NCBI GenBank assembly: GCA_963921195.1 | Contig: OY992540.1 | Coordinates: 24,688,262 to 24,752,261, forward strand | DNA: 64,000 nucleotides | Direction: 5' to 3' | From: Pegoplata infirma | Lineage: Eukaryota > Arthropoda > Insecta > Diptera > Anthomyiidae | Shown: in pieces, positions 22,827 through 34,237 of the stretch | Position numbering within the stretch: position 1 is the first letter of the stretch | Layout: every line of letters starts with the position of its first letter | Position numbers and translations under genes: made by a program | The notes under the pieces: model-generated | Seen by the model: the letters and a program-made list of their open reading frames with translations, nothing else | Database searches by the model: none | What the model was told of the DNA's origin: nothing

Positions 22827-23150
22827 ATCTAAATGCTTAAAAGCGTGTTGGGATAAGACTATTGTCTACTTTAAGAAAAAAAATACGAAAATATATTTTT
22901 GGCAAAACAAACTGCATTTTTTTGCAGTTGCATTTTTCAAATGCATTTTTCGCTGATTTGAGTATCATCTGATTTATTTTTTGTTAGCATTTTTCGAAAA
23001 TTTGGAATTTTTACTTTAAATTGGCATCCTCAAACCTCTTGGACGCGCTCTTTTACTATGGTAATTTTTTTTTTTAAGAAACTTCTTCCAACAATTTTCT
23101 TAATTAAAGAGAAAAAATTTTAAATATTAAGTTTTAAACTTTTTTTATTA

Positions 23151-23538
23151 CACTCAAAATAATTGATTAGTAGATTTAGTATTTTTTTTGCTAATGCTAG
23201 TAAGCTAACCTTTAGCAAGTATTTAGTTGAGATTATCATGTTAGCAAAAATATCTTGTAAACTTCATCTCGGAAACTAAGCCAGATAGAGCAAAATGGAT
23301 GTCATTTTTGGTTCTCGGGTATCTCTGGTATTGATAGTATCGCCAGTCCTCTTCACATGTGTGGACCCTAATGGGTCCTAACTTTGGATCCAAAAAAGTT
23401 AGCATTCCCGAAAATTTTAAAATGCTCATATCTCGGTAAATATTGCCGACACAACAAAAAGTCCAAAAGCATTTTTGTAGCTCTCAACACATAGACCGCA
23501 AAATAATCAAAATCTCTCCGAGTAATATTTTTTGAGTG
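23151..23538. mobile_element. TIR miniature element with TA flanks
   Basis: CACTCAAAATAAT at the left and ATATTTTTTGAGTG at the right form short inverted ends, each bordered by TA. A Tc1/mariner-type miniature element is the simplest reading. The 62-residue minus-strand frame inside has no recognisable features. Confidence 0.5.
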
Positions 23539-23541
23539 TAA

Positions 23542-24190
23542 CCAGTCATAACTGCTGTGAATAGGCCTGTAAATCTATTGATCAACAAAATTTAAATGAA
23601 TAAAATTTTTGTTATTTTTTCTTTAACTGCACTCTAATTAAAATGATTTCAGTTTCCTACTATAAATTGGGTAAATTTACACAAAATGCGTAATTATACT
23701 TTAAAATATTGGAAATTTACTCAATTTATAGTAGTATATTTTTTGAATTTGTTTAAATTTACCCAATTTATAGTAGGAAACTGGACTCATTTTTTAGGTG
23801 TGTCAAATTACAAATTTTCAACATACCAGACTTTTGTTCGCTTTAATTTATTTGCAAAGATTAATTTAAAAATATACAAAATAACCGGGTTTTACTTTTT
23901 TTATTGTTGGAAACATATTGGAAAGCATAAAATATGAATTTTTTGATAATTTTGTCATAAGCTTACAATTCATTTGTTAAGTCAATCATTATTTTGATTG
24001 ACTATAAATAAAGAATTGATCATATTTTTGATCAAATTCAAAAAAATGTTTGATTGAAAAAAATTTCAATCAATGACCTACAATTTGATGATTGGTATAA
24101 CAATTTTTTTAATTGAAGGAATTTCAATCAAAAAATTGATTGAATCCGCGTTTTTGTTGATTGAAATTCGTTTCAAATTTTTTGTATGAT
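23542..24190 (-). mobile_element. Miniature element, family TTTGAAACGAATTTC, copy 2, interrupted
   Basis: The right half (23930-24185) is the reverse complement of the copy at 13054: CATAAGCTTACAATTCATTT, GAATCCGCG, GATTGAAATTCGTTTC. The left half is interrupted at 23650-23783 by a smaller palindromic element and its terminus is unclear. Confidence 0.55.
23650..23783. mobile_element. 134-bp element with perfect 30-base inverted ends
   Basis: The first 30 bases (CAGTTTCCTACTATAAATTG and onward to 23679) are the exact reverse complement of 23754-23783. A third partial copy of the motif (CAATTTATAGTAG) sits at 23722. It is nested in the copy-2 miniature element. Confidence 0.8.
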
Positions 24191-24232
24191 ATAAGATTTT
24201 GAGATTTTGTGGTTTTAAGTTCAATAGTTATA

Positions 24233-24724
24233 AACAAGTAAAAAAGTTAAATTCGGCCTTGCCGAATGTAGTGACACCCTCCACAATTTCAAAAAGATTA
24301 TTGAAAAAAACTTTATTTAAAAGGAAATTACTTTTGAAAAAAAAAATTCCACGAAAAAAATTTTTGGTAAAAAAAATTTTTAGGTTATGTTGAATGTACT
24401 GAAATTTTTGAGGTGTGCTTACATTTTCGTTCATAACTTTTGAGCCGCTGAACCGATATCGCTCAAATGCAATACCAAACTTCTAGGGAGAACTTCCAAT
24501 AAATATGTTAAGTTTCAGTCATCTTTGTGCAATATTTTGTCCGTGATAGCATTTTCCACAGACAGACAGACGGACAGACGGACATCGCTAAATTGTCTTT
24601 AAATCGATCGGGCATCATGAATATACATATATACTTTATGGGGTCCCAGACCGATATTTAGATGAGTTACAAACGGAATGACAAACTTATATATACCCTC
24701 TATCACTAAGTGGAGGGTATAAAA
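24233..24724 (+). mobile_element. INE-1-like element, second subfamily, complete-looking
   Basis: Begins ACAAGTAAAAAAGTTAAA, then TTCGGCCTTGCCGAA and ACACCCTCCACAATTTC. The middle has TCATAACTTTTGAGCCGCTG, and the core is a GACAGACAGACGGACAGAC microsatellite at 24558-24582. It ends TATACCCTCTATCACTAAG, TGGAGGGTATAAAAA. The end phrases differ from the first subfamily (GTGGAGGGTA rather than TTGGAGGGTA). Confidence 0.65.
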
Positions 24725-25875
24725 AGTACCAATTCTCCATTTTGGGCTCTTAGATTCAAAATTTCTAGAATCAAATAAAAAAAGTTTTCCTTTTGGATTA
24801 TAGACTAAATATTTCAAGATTGTTAGATTTTAGAAAATTAAAAAACACCAAAGTACAACTTTTTCCCCTTTTAACCGTCTTAGCATCGGAAGTAAACAAT
24901 TGCTGTGTTTTTCAATAAGTGGATTTATTTTTGGATTAATTTTATTAAGTTTTAAATTAATACTTTAACTTGTCAAAACAAATTTGAAACATTTTTTTCC
25001 GTAATCTACGATATTTTAGCATTTATAATCCGAAAAAATAATAAAAATATCTGGAAAATAAAAAAAGTTATAAATAAATAAAAATTAATCCAACTAAATT
25101 TTAGGATTTAATAGATCCATTTTGGATTAATTTTCATTTATTTATAACTTTTTTCATTTTCCAAATTTTTTTATTATTTTTTCGGATTATAATTGCAAAT
25201 TTATCGTAGATTACAGAAAAAAATATTCCAAATTTGTTTTGGAATGTTAAAATATTTTTTTTAAACAAAATAAGATTAATTAGAAAACAAATCCACTTAT
25301 TGAAAAACACAGCAAATATTTTTCCAAAATGATTTTTTCAATGGAGGATTCTACGAAAAAATACGAAAAATCCAGTTTTATTACCAATATTTCAGAAGAT
25401 TATAAAGGTAAAAAATTATATCGAAGTACTAAAAAGTACTTTTGTCAGAATTTTTTCACTGGATGATCCTACATTCCAATTCTCTACTTGTACCTCCGTT
25501 TTGGGCTCTTTGATTCAAAATTTTTAGGATCAAACAAAAAAAAAAGTTAATTTCAAGATTTTAAGACCATTATTTTAGAAAATTAAAAAAGTACCAAAAT
25601 ACAACTTTTTATTCTTTTATACCGTCTTAGTATCGGAAGTTAATACAAATTTTTCTCAGAATGTTTTTTTTCAACGGAGGATCCTGCATTCAAAAAATCC
25701 AGTTTTTATGACCATTATTATTTCAGGAGATTGTAAAAGTACACAATTACACTTATTGTTAGAAGTATTAAAAAGTGCTTTTGTCTGAATGTTTTTTTCA
25801 CTGGATGATCCTAGATTCCAAATTTCGAGTTTCTAGAACCATTATTTTAGAAGATAGAAAGAGTACCAAAATATA
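24725..25875. repeat. Direct repeat of about 330 bp, interrupted once
   Basis: The phrase CCAATTCTCCATTTTGGGCT near 24729 recurs as CCAATTCTCTACTTGTACC then TTTTGGGCTC near 25475. ACCGTCTTAGCATCGGAAGT (24876) recurs as ACCGTCTTAGTATCGGAAGT (25621). CACTGGATGATCCTA occurs twice (25459 and 25799). After removing the palindrome at 24901-25315 the period is about 330 bases. The wording overlaps the internal repeats of the Helitron-like element at 29.6 kb, so this may be a fragment of the same family. Confidence 0.55.
24901..25315. mobile_element. 415-bp palindromic element with visible empty site
   Basis: TGCTGTGTTTTTCAATAAGT and its mirror ACTTATTGAAAAACACAGCA bound a sequence whose halves are near reverse complements to the centre near 25105. 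In the paralogous repeat at 25640 the flanks are joined (GGAAGTTAATACAAATTTTT), which shows this is an insertion. No protein is encoded. Confidence 0.8.
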
Positions 25876-26490
25876 CAAATAAATAATACAAAAAAGTCTA
25901 TAAATGAAGGCATTTAGAGGGTTAAAACGAATGGTTTGTGCATTAAAATTGGATACTTTGTTTATTTGATAGTCTACTTTCATTTGGCATTGAAGCTCGT
26001 TTAGGATCGTTGTTCTTTATGAGCAGTGGAACAGAAACTTAAAAAATCCCAGCTTAGTGTACATATTCTCCGTAATATTTTCGGACTTGAAATACCATTA
26101 ATAATCTCAATGATTAGTGCTTGTAGTGTGAACATAAGTCGTCCATACCTTTCTACATTTCACTAATACCATTCCATTTTGCAATAGAACAGAACAAAAA
26201 AGACCTTAATCCTTTTTGTCATTTGTCCATAACAATAAAAGTAAATTGATTTATAAGTATAATATGGATTTTGAAAATATCGGATTTTGCTATATTGTGA
26301 TATGAAATTCACAAAATTATTGAGCACTTGTGTAATAAAATCTATACAGTATCTAGATTTTGTTGGACCAATATCATTGCAATGATTTAATATTAAACCA
26401 ACAAACACCACAACATTTACAAAACACACATGAAAAGCAAACTAAACAAAAATGTTTGTACATGGAAAAAAAATTCATGTTAATAATAAA
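25876..26490. other. Noncoding stretch
   Basis: No gene supported. An 88-residue minus-strand frame at 26163-26429 has no domain or convincing composition. No repeats recognised. Confidence 0.4.
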
Positions 26491-26494
26491 TTAA

Positions 26495-26679
26495 CACTAG
26501 AACAACCAACAATTTATTTTTTACTGGATTTTAAAAAAATTTATTTTGGAACCAGGTTAAAGATTCCAATAATAAATTTTGTCTATCATTTAAAAAAAAA
26601 AAAAACAACAAATTTAAATATTTTAATTGTTTTCATAAGAAATTTTTAAGTTCTCTCTCAAGTATTGGTAATTCTAGTG
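26495..26679. mobile_element. Small piggyBac-like miniature element with TTAA flanks
   Basis: TTAA then CACTAGAA at 26491-26502 is mirrored by TTCTAGTG then TTAA at 26672-26683. Flanking TTAA is the piggyBac target site. The inverted match extends about 13 bases with two mismatches. Non-coding. Confidence 0.5.
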
Positions 26680-26713
26680 TTAATAATACATTTTATCAGG
26701 AGGTCTATACACA

Positions 26714-28790
26714 TTAGGGTGCGCCAAAAATGTCAACTTTCGATTTTATACCGGCACTCCCCCTAGAAATATTCGTTTTGGTATCAAAATACACTATGCA
26801 AAATATTATGGCGATCGCTTGAGGGGAAAGGGTGCCTCAAACGCCTTGAAAATGGAGAAATATGTCAAATTTGACCATTAGATAAAAAAAAAAAAATTTT
26901 TTTGTTGTGATTCAATTTCGCCAAAAAAAAATTTTTTGTATTAGGTTTAATAAGAACTACTTACAAAAAAAATATAAGCTCTCCACTACATCGCTTACCC
27001 ATTTTAACTTGCGATACAAAAAAGGGCAGTTATTTTTAGGGGTACCCAAAAGTAACATTTTTACGTTTTTGAAAATTTTATTAAAAAAAAATTTTAAAAA
27101 TTAAAATCGCTCTCCACCAGTTTTTTATATATACTATAAAGATAAAAAATGTGAAATATTATAAATATCCGTTCGGCAGTTTTTCTTTTATAGCGCCTTG
27201 AAGTTAGCGGATTTCAAGGAAAATTGATTTTTTGCTGTATTTTCTCTAATTTTGAACTTATTATTACGTTTTAAACAAAATTGACGAAATTGACTTTGCA
27301 ACTGATTTAATTGGATCATAAATTTTAGTAAGTAAATAATTTTTTGCAGGACAGCATTAACCCTTGTAAACCCGGGTCGAAGATGACCCACAGGGCAAAT
27401 ATTTCCCATTGTATGCCGGCTTTTATATTTTTATTAAATATAATAAAATTAATCTGTAAAAATAAATGTTTTAGTCCAAGTTTATTTAAATCTACATGTG
27501 AAAAAACAATGTTTTTAAATTATACCGCATTTTTTATATACGGTGGGTGACAATACAATAAAACTTTTCTAAAGTAGATCCAATTTGTTAAAAAAAAAAT
27601 TAAACGTTATTATTTTAAAGTTAGTATTATTTTTAAAAATGTTATTAATGTAATTTATAAAGCTTTAATTTAAGTTAAATAGCGTGCAGATTGAGCAAAT
27701 ATTAAATGAAATACGCGTGTCGCGCTGGAAAATGAAATTATTTATACACATTTTTTTTTAGAAAATTATTTAAGAATATTTTGAAGTCGATTTTTTCTAA
27801 ATTCAAAGAAAAAAAGAAAAAATTGTACATTAGCTTTTCTTTAGTCATCAACTATATTTTTCAACAACCCAAACAAAAAATTAAATTTAAATTTAAAGTA
27901 GAAGAAATCATGAATTCTTAATGTGTTTGATACAATCAAAAAATATTTCATCATATTTATGAAAAGCTTCATTAAATATACAAAAACTTCATAAAATGGG
28001 TTAAATTCTATAAGTGCATACACGATGAATAGCTAAAACTATTTCCATTTACTAATTTCATGATAAAAAAAAAAAAATAGCTTAAAGAATAATATTTCCA
28101 AAGTGGGACATAATTGACCCGGGTTTACATGGGTTAAAGCTAAACTGTAAAAATTACTAACTAACTAAAACTTATGATCCAATTTAATTACTTGCACAGC
28201 CAATATCGTCAATTTCGTTTAAAACGTAGTAATAAGTTCAAAATTAAAGAAAATACAGCAAAAAATAAATTTTCCTTGAAATCCGCTAACTTCAAGTCGC
28301 TATAAAAGAAAAACTGCCGAACGGATATTTATAATATTTCACATTTTTTATCTTTATAATATATATAAAAAACTGGTGGAGAGCGATTTTAATTTTTAAA
28401 ATTTTTTTTAATAAAATTTTCAAAAATGTAAAAATGTTACTTTTGGGTACCCCTAAAAATAACTGCCCTTTTTTGTATCGCATGTTAAAATGGGTAACCG
28501 ATGTAGTGGAGAGCTTATATTTTTTTTGTAAGTAGTTCTTATTAAACCTAATACAAAAAATTTTTTTTTGGCGAAATTGAATCACAACAAAAAAAAAATT
28601 TTTTTTTTATCTAATGGTCAAATTTGACATATTTCTCCATTTTCAAGGCGTTTGAGGCACCCTTTCCCCTCAAGCGATCGCCATAACTTTTTGCATAGTG
28701 TATTTTGATATAAAAACGAATATTTTTGGGGGGAGTGCCGATCTCTAGCATAATTTTTTTTTTACCCATACAACTTTGGCGCACCCTAAT
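26714..28790. mobile_element. 2-kb palindromic element, TTAGGGTGCGCC ends, interrupted at its centre
   Basis: ATTAGGGTGCGCCAAAA at the left is mirrored by TTGGCGCACCCTAAT at the right. The arms, 26714-27360 and 28134-28790, are near reverse complements for about 650 bases (for example TTGAGGGGAAAGGGTGCCTC with GAGGCACCCTTTCCCCTCAA). They meet at a TTAA that holds a separate element. ACAC borders both ends and could be a target duplication. The frames inside the two arms are mirror images of non-coding repeat sequence, not genes. Confidence 0.85.
27361..28133. mobile_element. piggyBac-like miniature element in the dyad centre
   Basis: CCCTTGTAAACCCGGGTC at the left and GACCCGGGTTTACATGGG at the right are reverse complements with one mismatch. 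TTAA flanks both ends (27357-27360, 28134-28137). TTAA targeting and a CCC terminus fit piggyBac-type elements. The interior is AT-rich and no transposase is encoded. Confidence 0.8.
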
Positions 28791-29052
28791 ACACATCAAC
28801 ACTTTTTCCCCATAAACATGTGATAGTCATCATATTTAATAAACAGTAATTTGCAGTTTTTCACAAAAAAAAATACTTATAAATATTTCAGTGTAAGCTT
28901 AAATAATGATATTTGCTGTGTGCTTTTCAACACATTTTTGAAGTGGTTAATTTGTGGTGCATTTAATGGTATGATCACATGCATTTCATGACAGATGGTA
29001 TCACCAAATTGTGGGATGTTTTGAATGGTCTGCCATAAACGTTGAAATCATT
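28791..29052. other. Noncoding spacer
   Basis: No feature recognised between the 2-kb palindrome and the next INE-1-like terminus. Confidence 0.4.
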
Positions 29053-30156
29053 TTTATACCCTCCCACCACAGTATGGGGTTATACTCGATTTGACATTCC
29101 ATGTGAAACGCATGGAAATTACAATCTAGGACCCCATTTTATGAAATGCCATTCCATGGTAAATCGAACACTTTGAGTTTTTTTTTTAAATTTTCGCAAT
29201 TTTTTATAGTTTTAGTGCCCTTTGAAAACTTCTTCGTTTGAAAGATATCGGTTTTTCAAAAATTTTACTCCTAACTTTTTCAAAAACGTACAAAACCTAT
29301 TTTTTTTTTTTTTTTTAATTTTCGTTTTCTTAAAAGTCTTTTAGTATGCAATTTGTAAATATTAAAATTTAAATCCCACTTTTGGAAACGTTTGTATTCT
29401 CTTTTTTTAATTTGTTTGTGGAAACCTTCCATCGATTCCACAAATTTTTTGCCGAGTAAGATCGTGGGATTACGATTATTACTATTTTTTTTTTTTTTAA
29501 ATTTTTTGAAAAAAAAAATTCATTGCATTTTTCTAAATTTTTTATCAGATCCACTGCTCAAACGGTACATCCTAGTGGGGTCAATACCAAGACCGACCCC
29601 CCATTAATTTTTACCCCTGAGCATTTTTTTAAAATACTTATCTATCTATATATATAAAAGAGTAATGTGACTGACTGACTGTCATACTCATTCATCGTCG
29701 GCCAGCCCAAACCGCTGAAGCTAGAGACTTGAAATTTGGACTGTGTGTTCACCTCCCGGAATATAGATCCAGTAAGGCCGGATTTTTGTCAATGTTGATT
29801 CTAAGGGGACAAAAAGGGTAAAAAACTGAACTTTTGGTACTTTTTATATCTCCTGAAATAATGGTCACAGAGACTTAAAATTTGGACTGTATGTTCAACT
29901 CCTGGAATATAGATCCAGTAAGGCCGAATTTTTGCCAATGTTGATTCTAAGGGGGTAAAAAGGGTAAAAAACTGTACTTTTGGTACCTTTTATATTTTCT
30001 TAAATAATGGTCCTAGAAACTTAAAATTTGCAATGTAGGTTCACCTCCCGAGAAAAATATTCACCAAGGCTGGGTTTTTGCCAATGTTGACTCTACGGGG
30101 GTAAAATGGAAAAAAGTGTACTTTTGGTACTTTTTTTAATTTACTGAAATAATGGT

Positions 30157-30585
30157 ACCTTTTATAAAAAGTAACTTTTATAAAAAGTACCTTTTATAAA
30201 AAGTACCTTTTATAAAAAGTACCTTTTATAAAAAGTACCTTTTATAAAAAGTACCTTTTATAAAAAGCACCTTTTATAAAAAGTACCTTTTATAAAAAGC
30301 ACCTTTTATAAAAAGTACCTTTTATAAAAAGTACCTTTTATAAAAAGTACCTTTTATAAAAAGTACCTTTTATAAAAAGTACCTTTTATAAAAAGTACCT
30401 TTTATAAAAAGTATCTTTTATAAAAAGTACCTTTTATAAAAAGTACCTTTTATAAAAAGTACCTTTTATAAAAAGTACCTTTTATAAAAAGTACCTTTTA
30501 TAAAAAGTACCTTTTATAAAAATTACCTTTTATAAAAAGTACCTTTTATAAAAAGTACCTTTAAAGTACCTTTTGTTAAAAGTAC
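30157..30585. repeat. 16-bp tandem array, about 25 units
   Basis: The unit ACCTTTTATAAAAAGT repeats with exact 16-base spacing from 30157 to 30556, followed by decayed units to about 30585. Nearly all units are identical; single-base variants occur at about 30173, 30268, 30300, 30413 and 30523. Each unit joins two small palindromes, TTTTATAAAA and GTAC. The motif also occurs singly in the flanking repeats (CTTTTGGTACTTTTT), from which the array probably grew. Confidence 0.95.
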
Positions 30586-30939
30586 CGAAAGTACACTTTT
30601 TGGTACTTTTTTATTTCCTGAAATAATAATCATAGAAACTTGAAATTGGAAAAGGTCCCAAAAAATATAATGGTCACAGAAACTTAAAATTTGGAATGTA
30701 AAATCCTTCGGTGAAAAAAAAGATGTGGAAAAGTACTTTTTGGAAATTCCGTTTCTTAACGGGGATAAAAAGTACTTTTAATATTTGCTGAAACAATGAT
30801 CCTATATAATTGAAATATGGAGTATAGGATACTTCGGTGAAGAAAAAACATTCTGGAAGAGGTACTTTTTGGAAATTCCGTTTCTAATGGGGGTAATAAA
30901 GTGTACTTTTGGTACTTTTTTTGTTCCTGGGTCAGTCTT

Positions 30940-32845
30940 AGTGAAATCAATCAAAAATAGCTAAAAATTTTCGTGACCCCCTCCGATTTTGATGAAATTT
31001 AGTTTAGTTGTAAAACTAAGTGATAAACTGGCGCACACTTATTTTCCGCCCTTTAAGTAAACAGTGGGCGAAAACACGGAGGGTCAAAATTTCCCCCAAA
31101 ATCTTCCAGTCGCGACACTTTGCACCGTAAAAACTTAATATCGTTGGTTCTATTATAGCTAGAAAGCCCATTTTTGGTTTGTTTTGAAGCTTATAATATG
31201 CTCTACAAGACCTATCATAACCAATTAATTTTCGACAAAAAAATAAGGGTTACCTCCCTTATTTTAAGGTCGCGATATACGGAGGAGAAAATGGGGAGGA
31301 TGGTATCCCCCGATTTTGTTTTTACTTAATAATCTTATAGAGAAAGTCCTAAAGAATATATTCCAAAATTTTTAAGTTGAGACAACAATGGAATCGCTCA
31401 AAATCAAAATTTTTCACAATTTTCCCCAAAATCTCCAAATCGCAACACTCTTTAACCTTAAAAATTTAATATCATAAGTGCTTTTGTAGCTACTGAGCCC
31501 ATTTTTTTTTGTTTTAAAGCTTATAATACGCTCTACAAGACATACCAAAACCAAAATATTTTCCAAAAAAAAGGAATTGGTGCCCCTCTTATTTGAAGGT
31601 CGTTGCAAAGGGTGGAGGAAATGGGGGAAAGTATCCCCCGATTTTTTACTTGGTGTTCTGAAATTGCAAGTCCTAATGAATATAGTCTACAATTTTTATG
31701 TTGGGACAACAATGGGATCGACCAAAATCAAAATTTTTCAAAATTTTTCCACAAAACCAACAAATCGCGACATTCTCGCGCCTCCCATTGGAGTCCCAAG
31801 ATACAAATTTAAGAATATTCTCTCTAGAACTTACTCTTACTATCCCCCGATTTCCCCCACCCCTTGCCACGATCTTTTAATACAAGAGGCACCCCTAATT
31901 TTTTTTATTATTTTTTTTTGTGATAGTAATATTGTAGGGCATATTAAGAGCTTTAAAACAAACCAAAAATGGACTCTGTAGCTACAATAGAGTCCACGAT
32001 ATTAAATTTGTAATGTGCAAGAGTGTCGCGATTTGGAGATTTTGGGGGAAATTGTGAAAAATTTTGATTTTGGTCGATCTGATTGTTTTCCCAAAATAAA
32101 AATTTTAGGATATGTTCATTAGGACTTGCACTTGAGAATACCAAGTAAAAAAAAATCGGGGGATACTTTCCCCCCATTTCCTCCACCCTTTGCCACGACC
32201 TTTAAATAAGGGGGGCACCCTTCCTTTTTTCTAAAATTTGTTGGTTAAGGTAGGTATTGTAGAGCGTACTATAAGCTTTAAAACAAACAAAAATGGACTC
32301 TGTAACTACAATAGCACTTATGATATTAAATTTTTAAGGTTCAAGAGTGTTGCGATTTGGATATTTTAGGGGAAATTGTGAAAAATTTTGATTTTGAGTG
32401 ATGCCATTGTTGTCCCAACTTAAAAATTTTAGAATATATTCTTATGGACTTTCTCTATAAGACTGTCAAGTAAAAAAAAAATCGGGAGATACCATCCTCC
32501 CCATTTTTTCCTCCCTTTATCACGACCTTAAAATAAGAGAGGTAACCCTTATTTTTTTTCTAAAATTTTTTGGTTATGGTAGGTCTTGTAGAGCATATTA
32601 TGAGCTTCAAAACAAACCAAAAATGGGGTTTCTATCTATTATAGAACCAACGATGTTAAGTTTTTACGGTGTAAAGTATCGCGACTGGGAGATTTTGGGG
32701 GAAATTTTGACTCCCCGTATTTTCGGCCCCTGTTGACTTAGAGGGCTGAAAATTTGCATTTGTTAGTTTTTTACGTAGTGTAAGAACTTAACGAAATTTC
32801 ATCAATATCGGAGGGGGTCAAAAATATTCATGATTGATTTCACTA
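30940..32845. repeat. 1.9-kb imperfect inverted repeat built from 330-bp direct repeats
   Basis: AGTGAAATCAATCA at 30940 and TGATTGATTTCACT at 32831-32844 are the outer ends. Within each arm a block of about 330 bases is repeated: AAAATCAAAATTTTTCACAA at 31401 and a variant at 31724; CCCCCGATTTT blocks at 31305 and 31636 on the left; ATCGGGGGATAC and ATCGGGAGATACC at 32155 and 32480 on the right. The arms meet around 31900. Several frames of 60-134 residues inside are mirror or repeat artefacts. Confidence 0.75.
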
Positions 32846-33535
32846 ATAATGACCCTCCTATAATATTGACTTTAGAAGAAGGAGATGGAATTGGAAATGG
32901 AGTAGAACGGGGAACAAAATGGAATAGAGCAGGTAACAATAAGGAATGATATTTTTGCTCAAATTTTTCGTGTTTAGTTTTTTCTCCATATTTTTTCCCT
33001 CTATATATTTTTTCACTCAAACTTATTTTTTTTATTCCATATTCCAATTTCTTTTTTCACTGAAATATTTATTCACTCAAAATCCAAAATCCCGACATAA
33101 GGGCTCGAAAATTGTCAATATATTTTCCCCCCGGAACGAACATGATAACATACCAGCGAAGTTAATTAAATTTTATTGTTTAAATTATTCATTGAAATAT
33201 TTTTTTATGGAAGACTTAAACGTCCACAAGTAAATAAAACAAAGACTACGTCGGGGAATTTTTGGAAATCGATAGAGTTATCCTGATCCTTCTATTATCC
33301 AGTATTCAACACAACCGGTAACGAAGTACCGGGATGGTAAGCTAGTACCTAATAAACTTATACTTTATCTCCAATTCCTAGTGGGGCTACCATTTATTAA
33401 ATTTCCTCTAACAGCTGTCAAAAGAGTGACCCTAGAGGGGTCAAAGGTATGACCGATCCTCAGTATTTGTTTATTCAAACATTTTTTTAGAAAATACCTT
33501 ACCTATATCTCCAACCCTAAAGACGGTCTTCTCCA

Positions 33536-34039
33536 AGTTGTGAAAATATTGTTTTTACGGAAAAATTACGGTTTTAACGGGAAAAAATTCGATTTATATA
33601 AAAAAAATTTTTTTTATAGATTTCGGTAAAACTTACAAGTTTAACTGACCACACATATTTTTACGCCCTCAAAACTCGACTAAAATTGACTGGACCCATT
33701 AGTCATGTTACTAAGATTTCGAATAAGGCGTCTTTTTTATGAACTCAGGACCACAACTCACGATACAAACGATGGATATGAGTAATTCTTTTTCGGTTTG
33801 TTCGTTATGGTTTTGAAGAAGTTTCGAATTCGTACAGTTTGAAAAAATAATAATTCAGTAATTCCCGATTAAGCAGATGGTTGGATACTACTAAGAACAT
33901 GACATCAATGTCCAGTCTTGATTTTCCATCAAATACATCTCTTTTTTTCAAAAATTATAAAAAAAGTTGTTTTACACAAAACAAAATATGTATTTCTAAT
34001 CAAAAATGTTATTTTTTTCACGTTAAAAAATTTACTATC
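33536..34039. other. Noncoding sequence in the nest
   Basis: AT-rich, with A/T runs near 33600; probably the interior of the outer INE-1-like copy. No gene seen. Confidence 0.35.
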
Positions 34040-34237
34040 ACTTACAAAGGGAATTGTGGAGGGTATTCATAGATTCAGCCAAGTCGAATTTTACCTTTCT
34101 ACTTGTTTTGTGTTAATATTGACCATAAAAGGTAGGTAAATTAACTCCACCTTTGTTTAAAATTTTGAAATGGGTCAAAATGTAAATAAAATCAGAAAAG
34201 GTTGAATCAAATTTGAGATTGCTGTAAATTAACTTAA

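Larger units (their letters stand above)
29641..33347 (+). mobile_element. Helitron-like (Helentron-type) non-autonomous element
   Basis: It begins TCTATCTATATATATAAAAG with a GACTGACTGACTGTC tract, then GCCCAAACCGCTGAAGCTAG. It ends AACGAAGTACCGGGATGG then TAAGCTAGTA. This 5' TATATATAAAA ... 3' GCTAGTA layout is typical of Helitron/Helentron-like elements in arthropods. Direct repeats of about 145 bases (GAGACTTGAAATTTGGACTG-type) occupy 29720-30130. No Rep/helicase frame is present. Its boundaries fall where the foldback copy breaks off (29640) and resumes (33348), which supports both ends. It carries the 16-bp array and a 1.9-kb foldback. Confidence 0.6.
29145..33535. mobile_element. Foldback element copy 4, truncated and split
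   Basis: TGCCATTCCATGGTAAATCG, the GGATTACGATTATTACT block and AAGACCGACCCCCCATTAAT (to about 29640) match the left arm of the family. The arm resumes after 33348 with ACTTTATCTCCAATTCCTAG, GACCGATCC and a CTCCAACCCTAAAGACGGTC block. Only one arm is present. Its divergence from copies 1-3 suggests it is the oldest of the four. Confidence 0.6.
29053..34107 (-). mobile_element. INE-1-like element split by a two-layer insertion
   Basis: The left terminus has TATACCCTCCCACCACAGTA, GACATTCCATGTGAAACGC and AGGACCCCATT. The probable right terminus at 34040-34107 has ATTGTGGAGGGTATTCATAG, GCCAAGTCGAATTTTACC and TTTCTACTTGTTTT. Between them lie a partial foldback element and the Helitron-like element. 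The pairing of the two ends as one original copy is inference; they could be separate copies. Confidence 0.4.

Noticed and set aside
26714..26730. TTAGGG as telomeric repeat
   Set aside because: It occurs once at each end of a palindromic element, in mirrored form, with no tandem repeats.
31577..31981. 134-residue plus-strand frame as a gene
   Set aside because: It is within an inverted repeat of direct repeats; several overlapping frames on both strands mirror each other, which is the mark of repeat sequence rather than coding.
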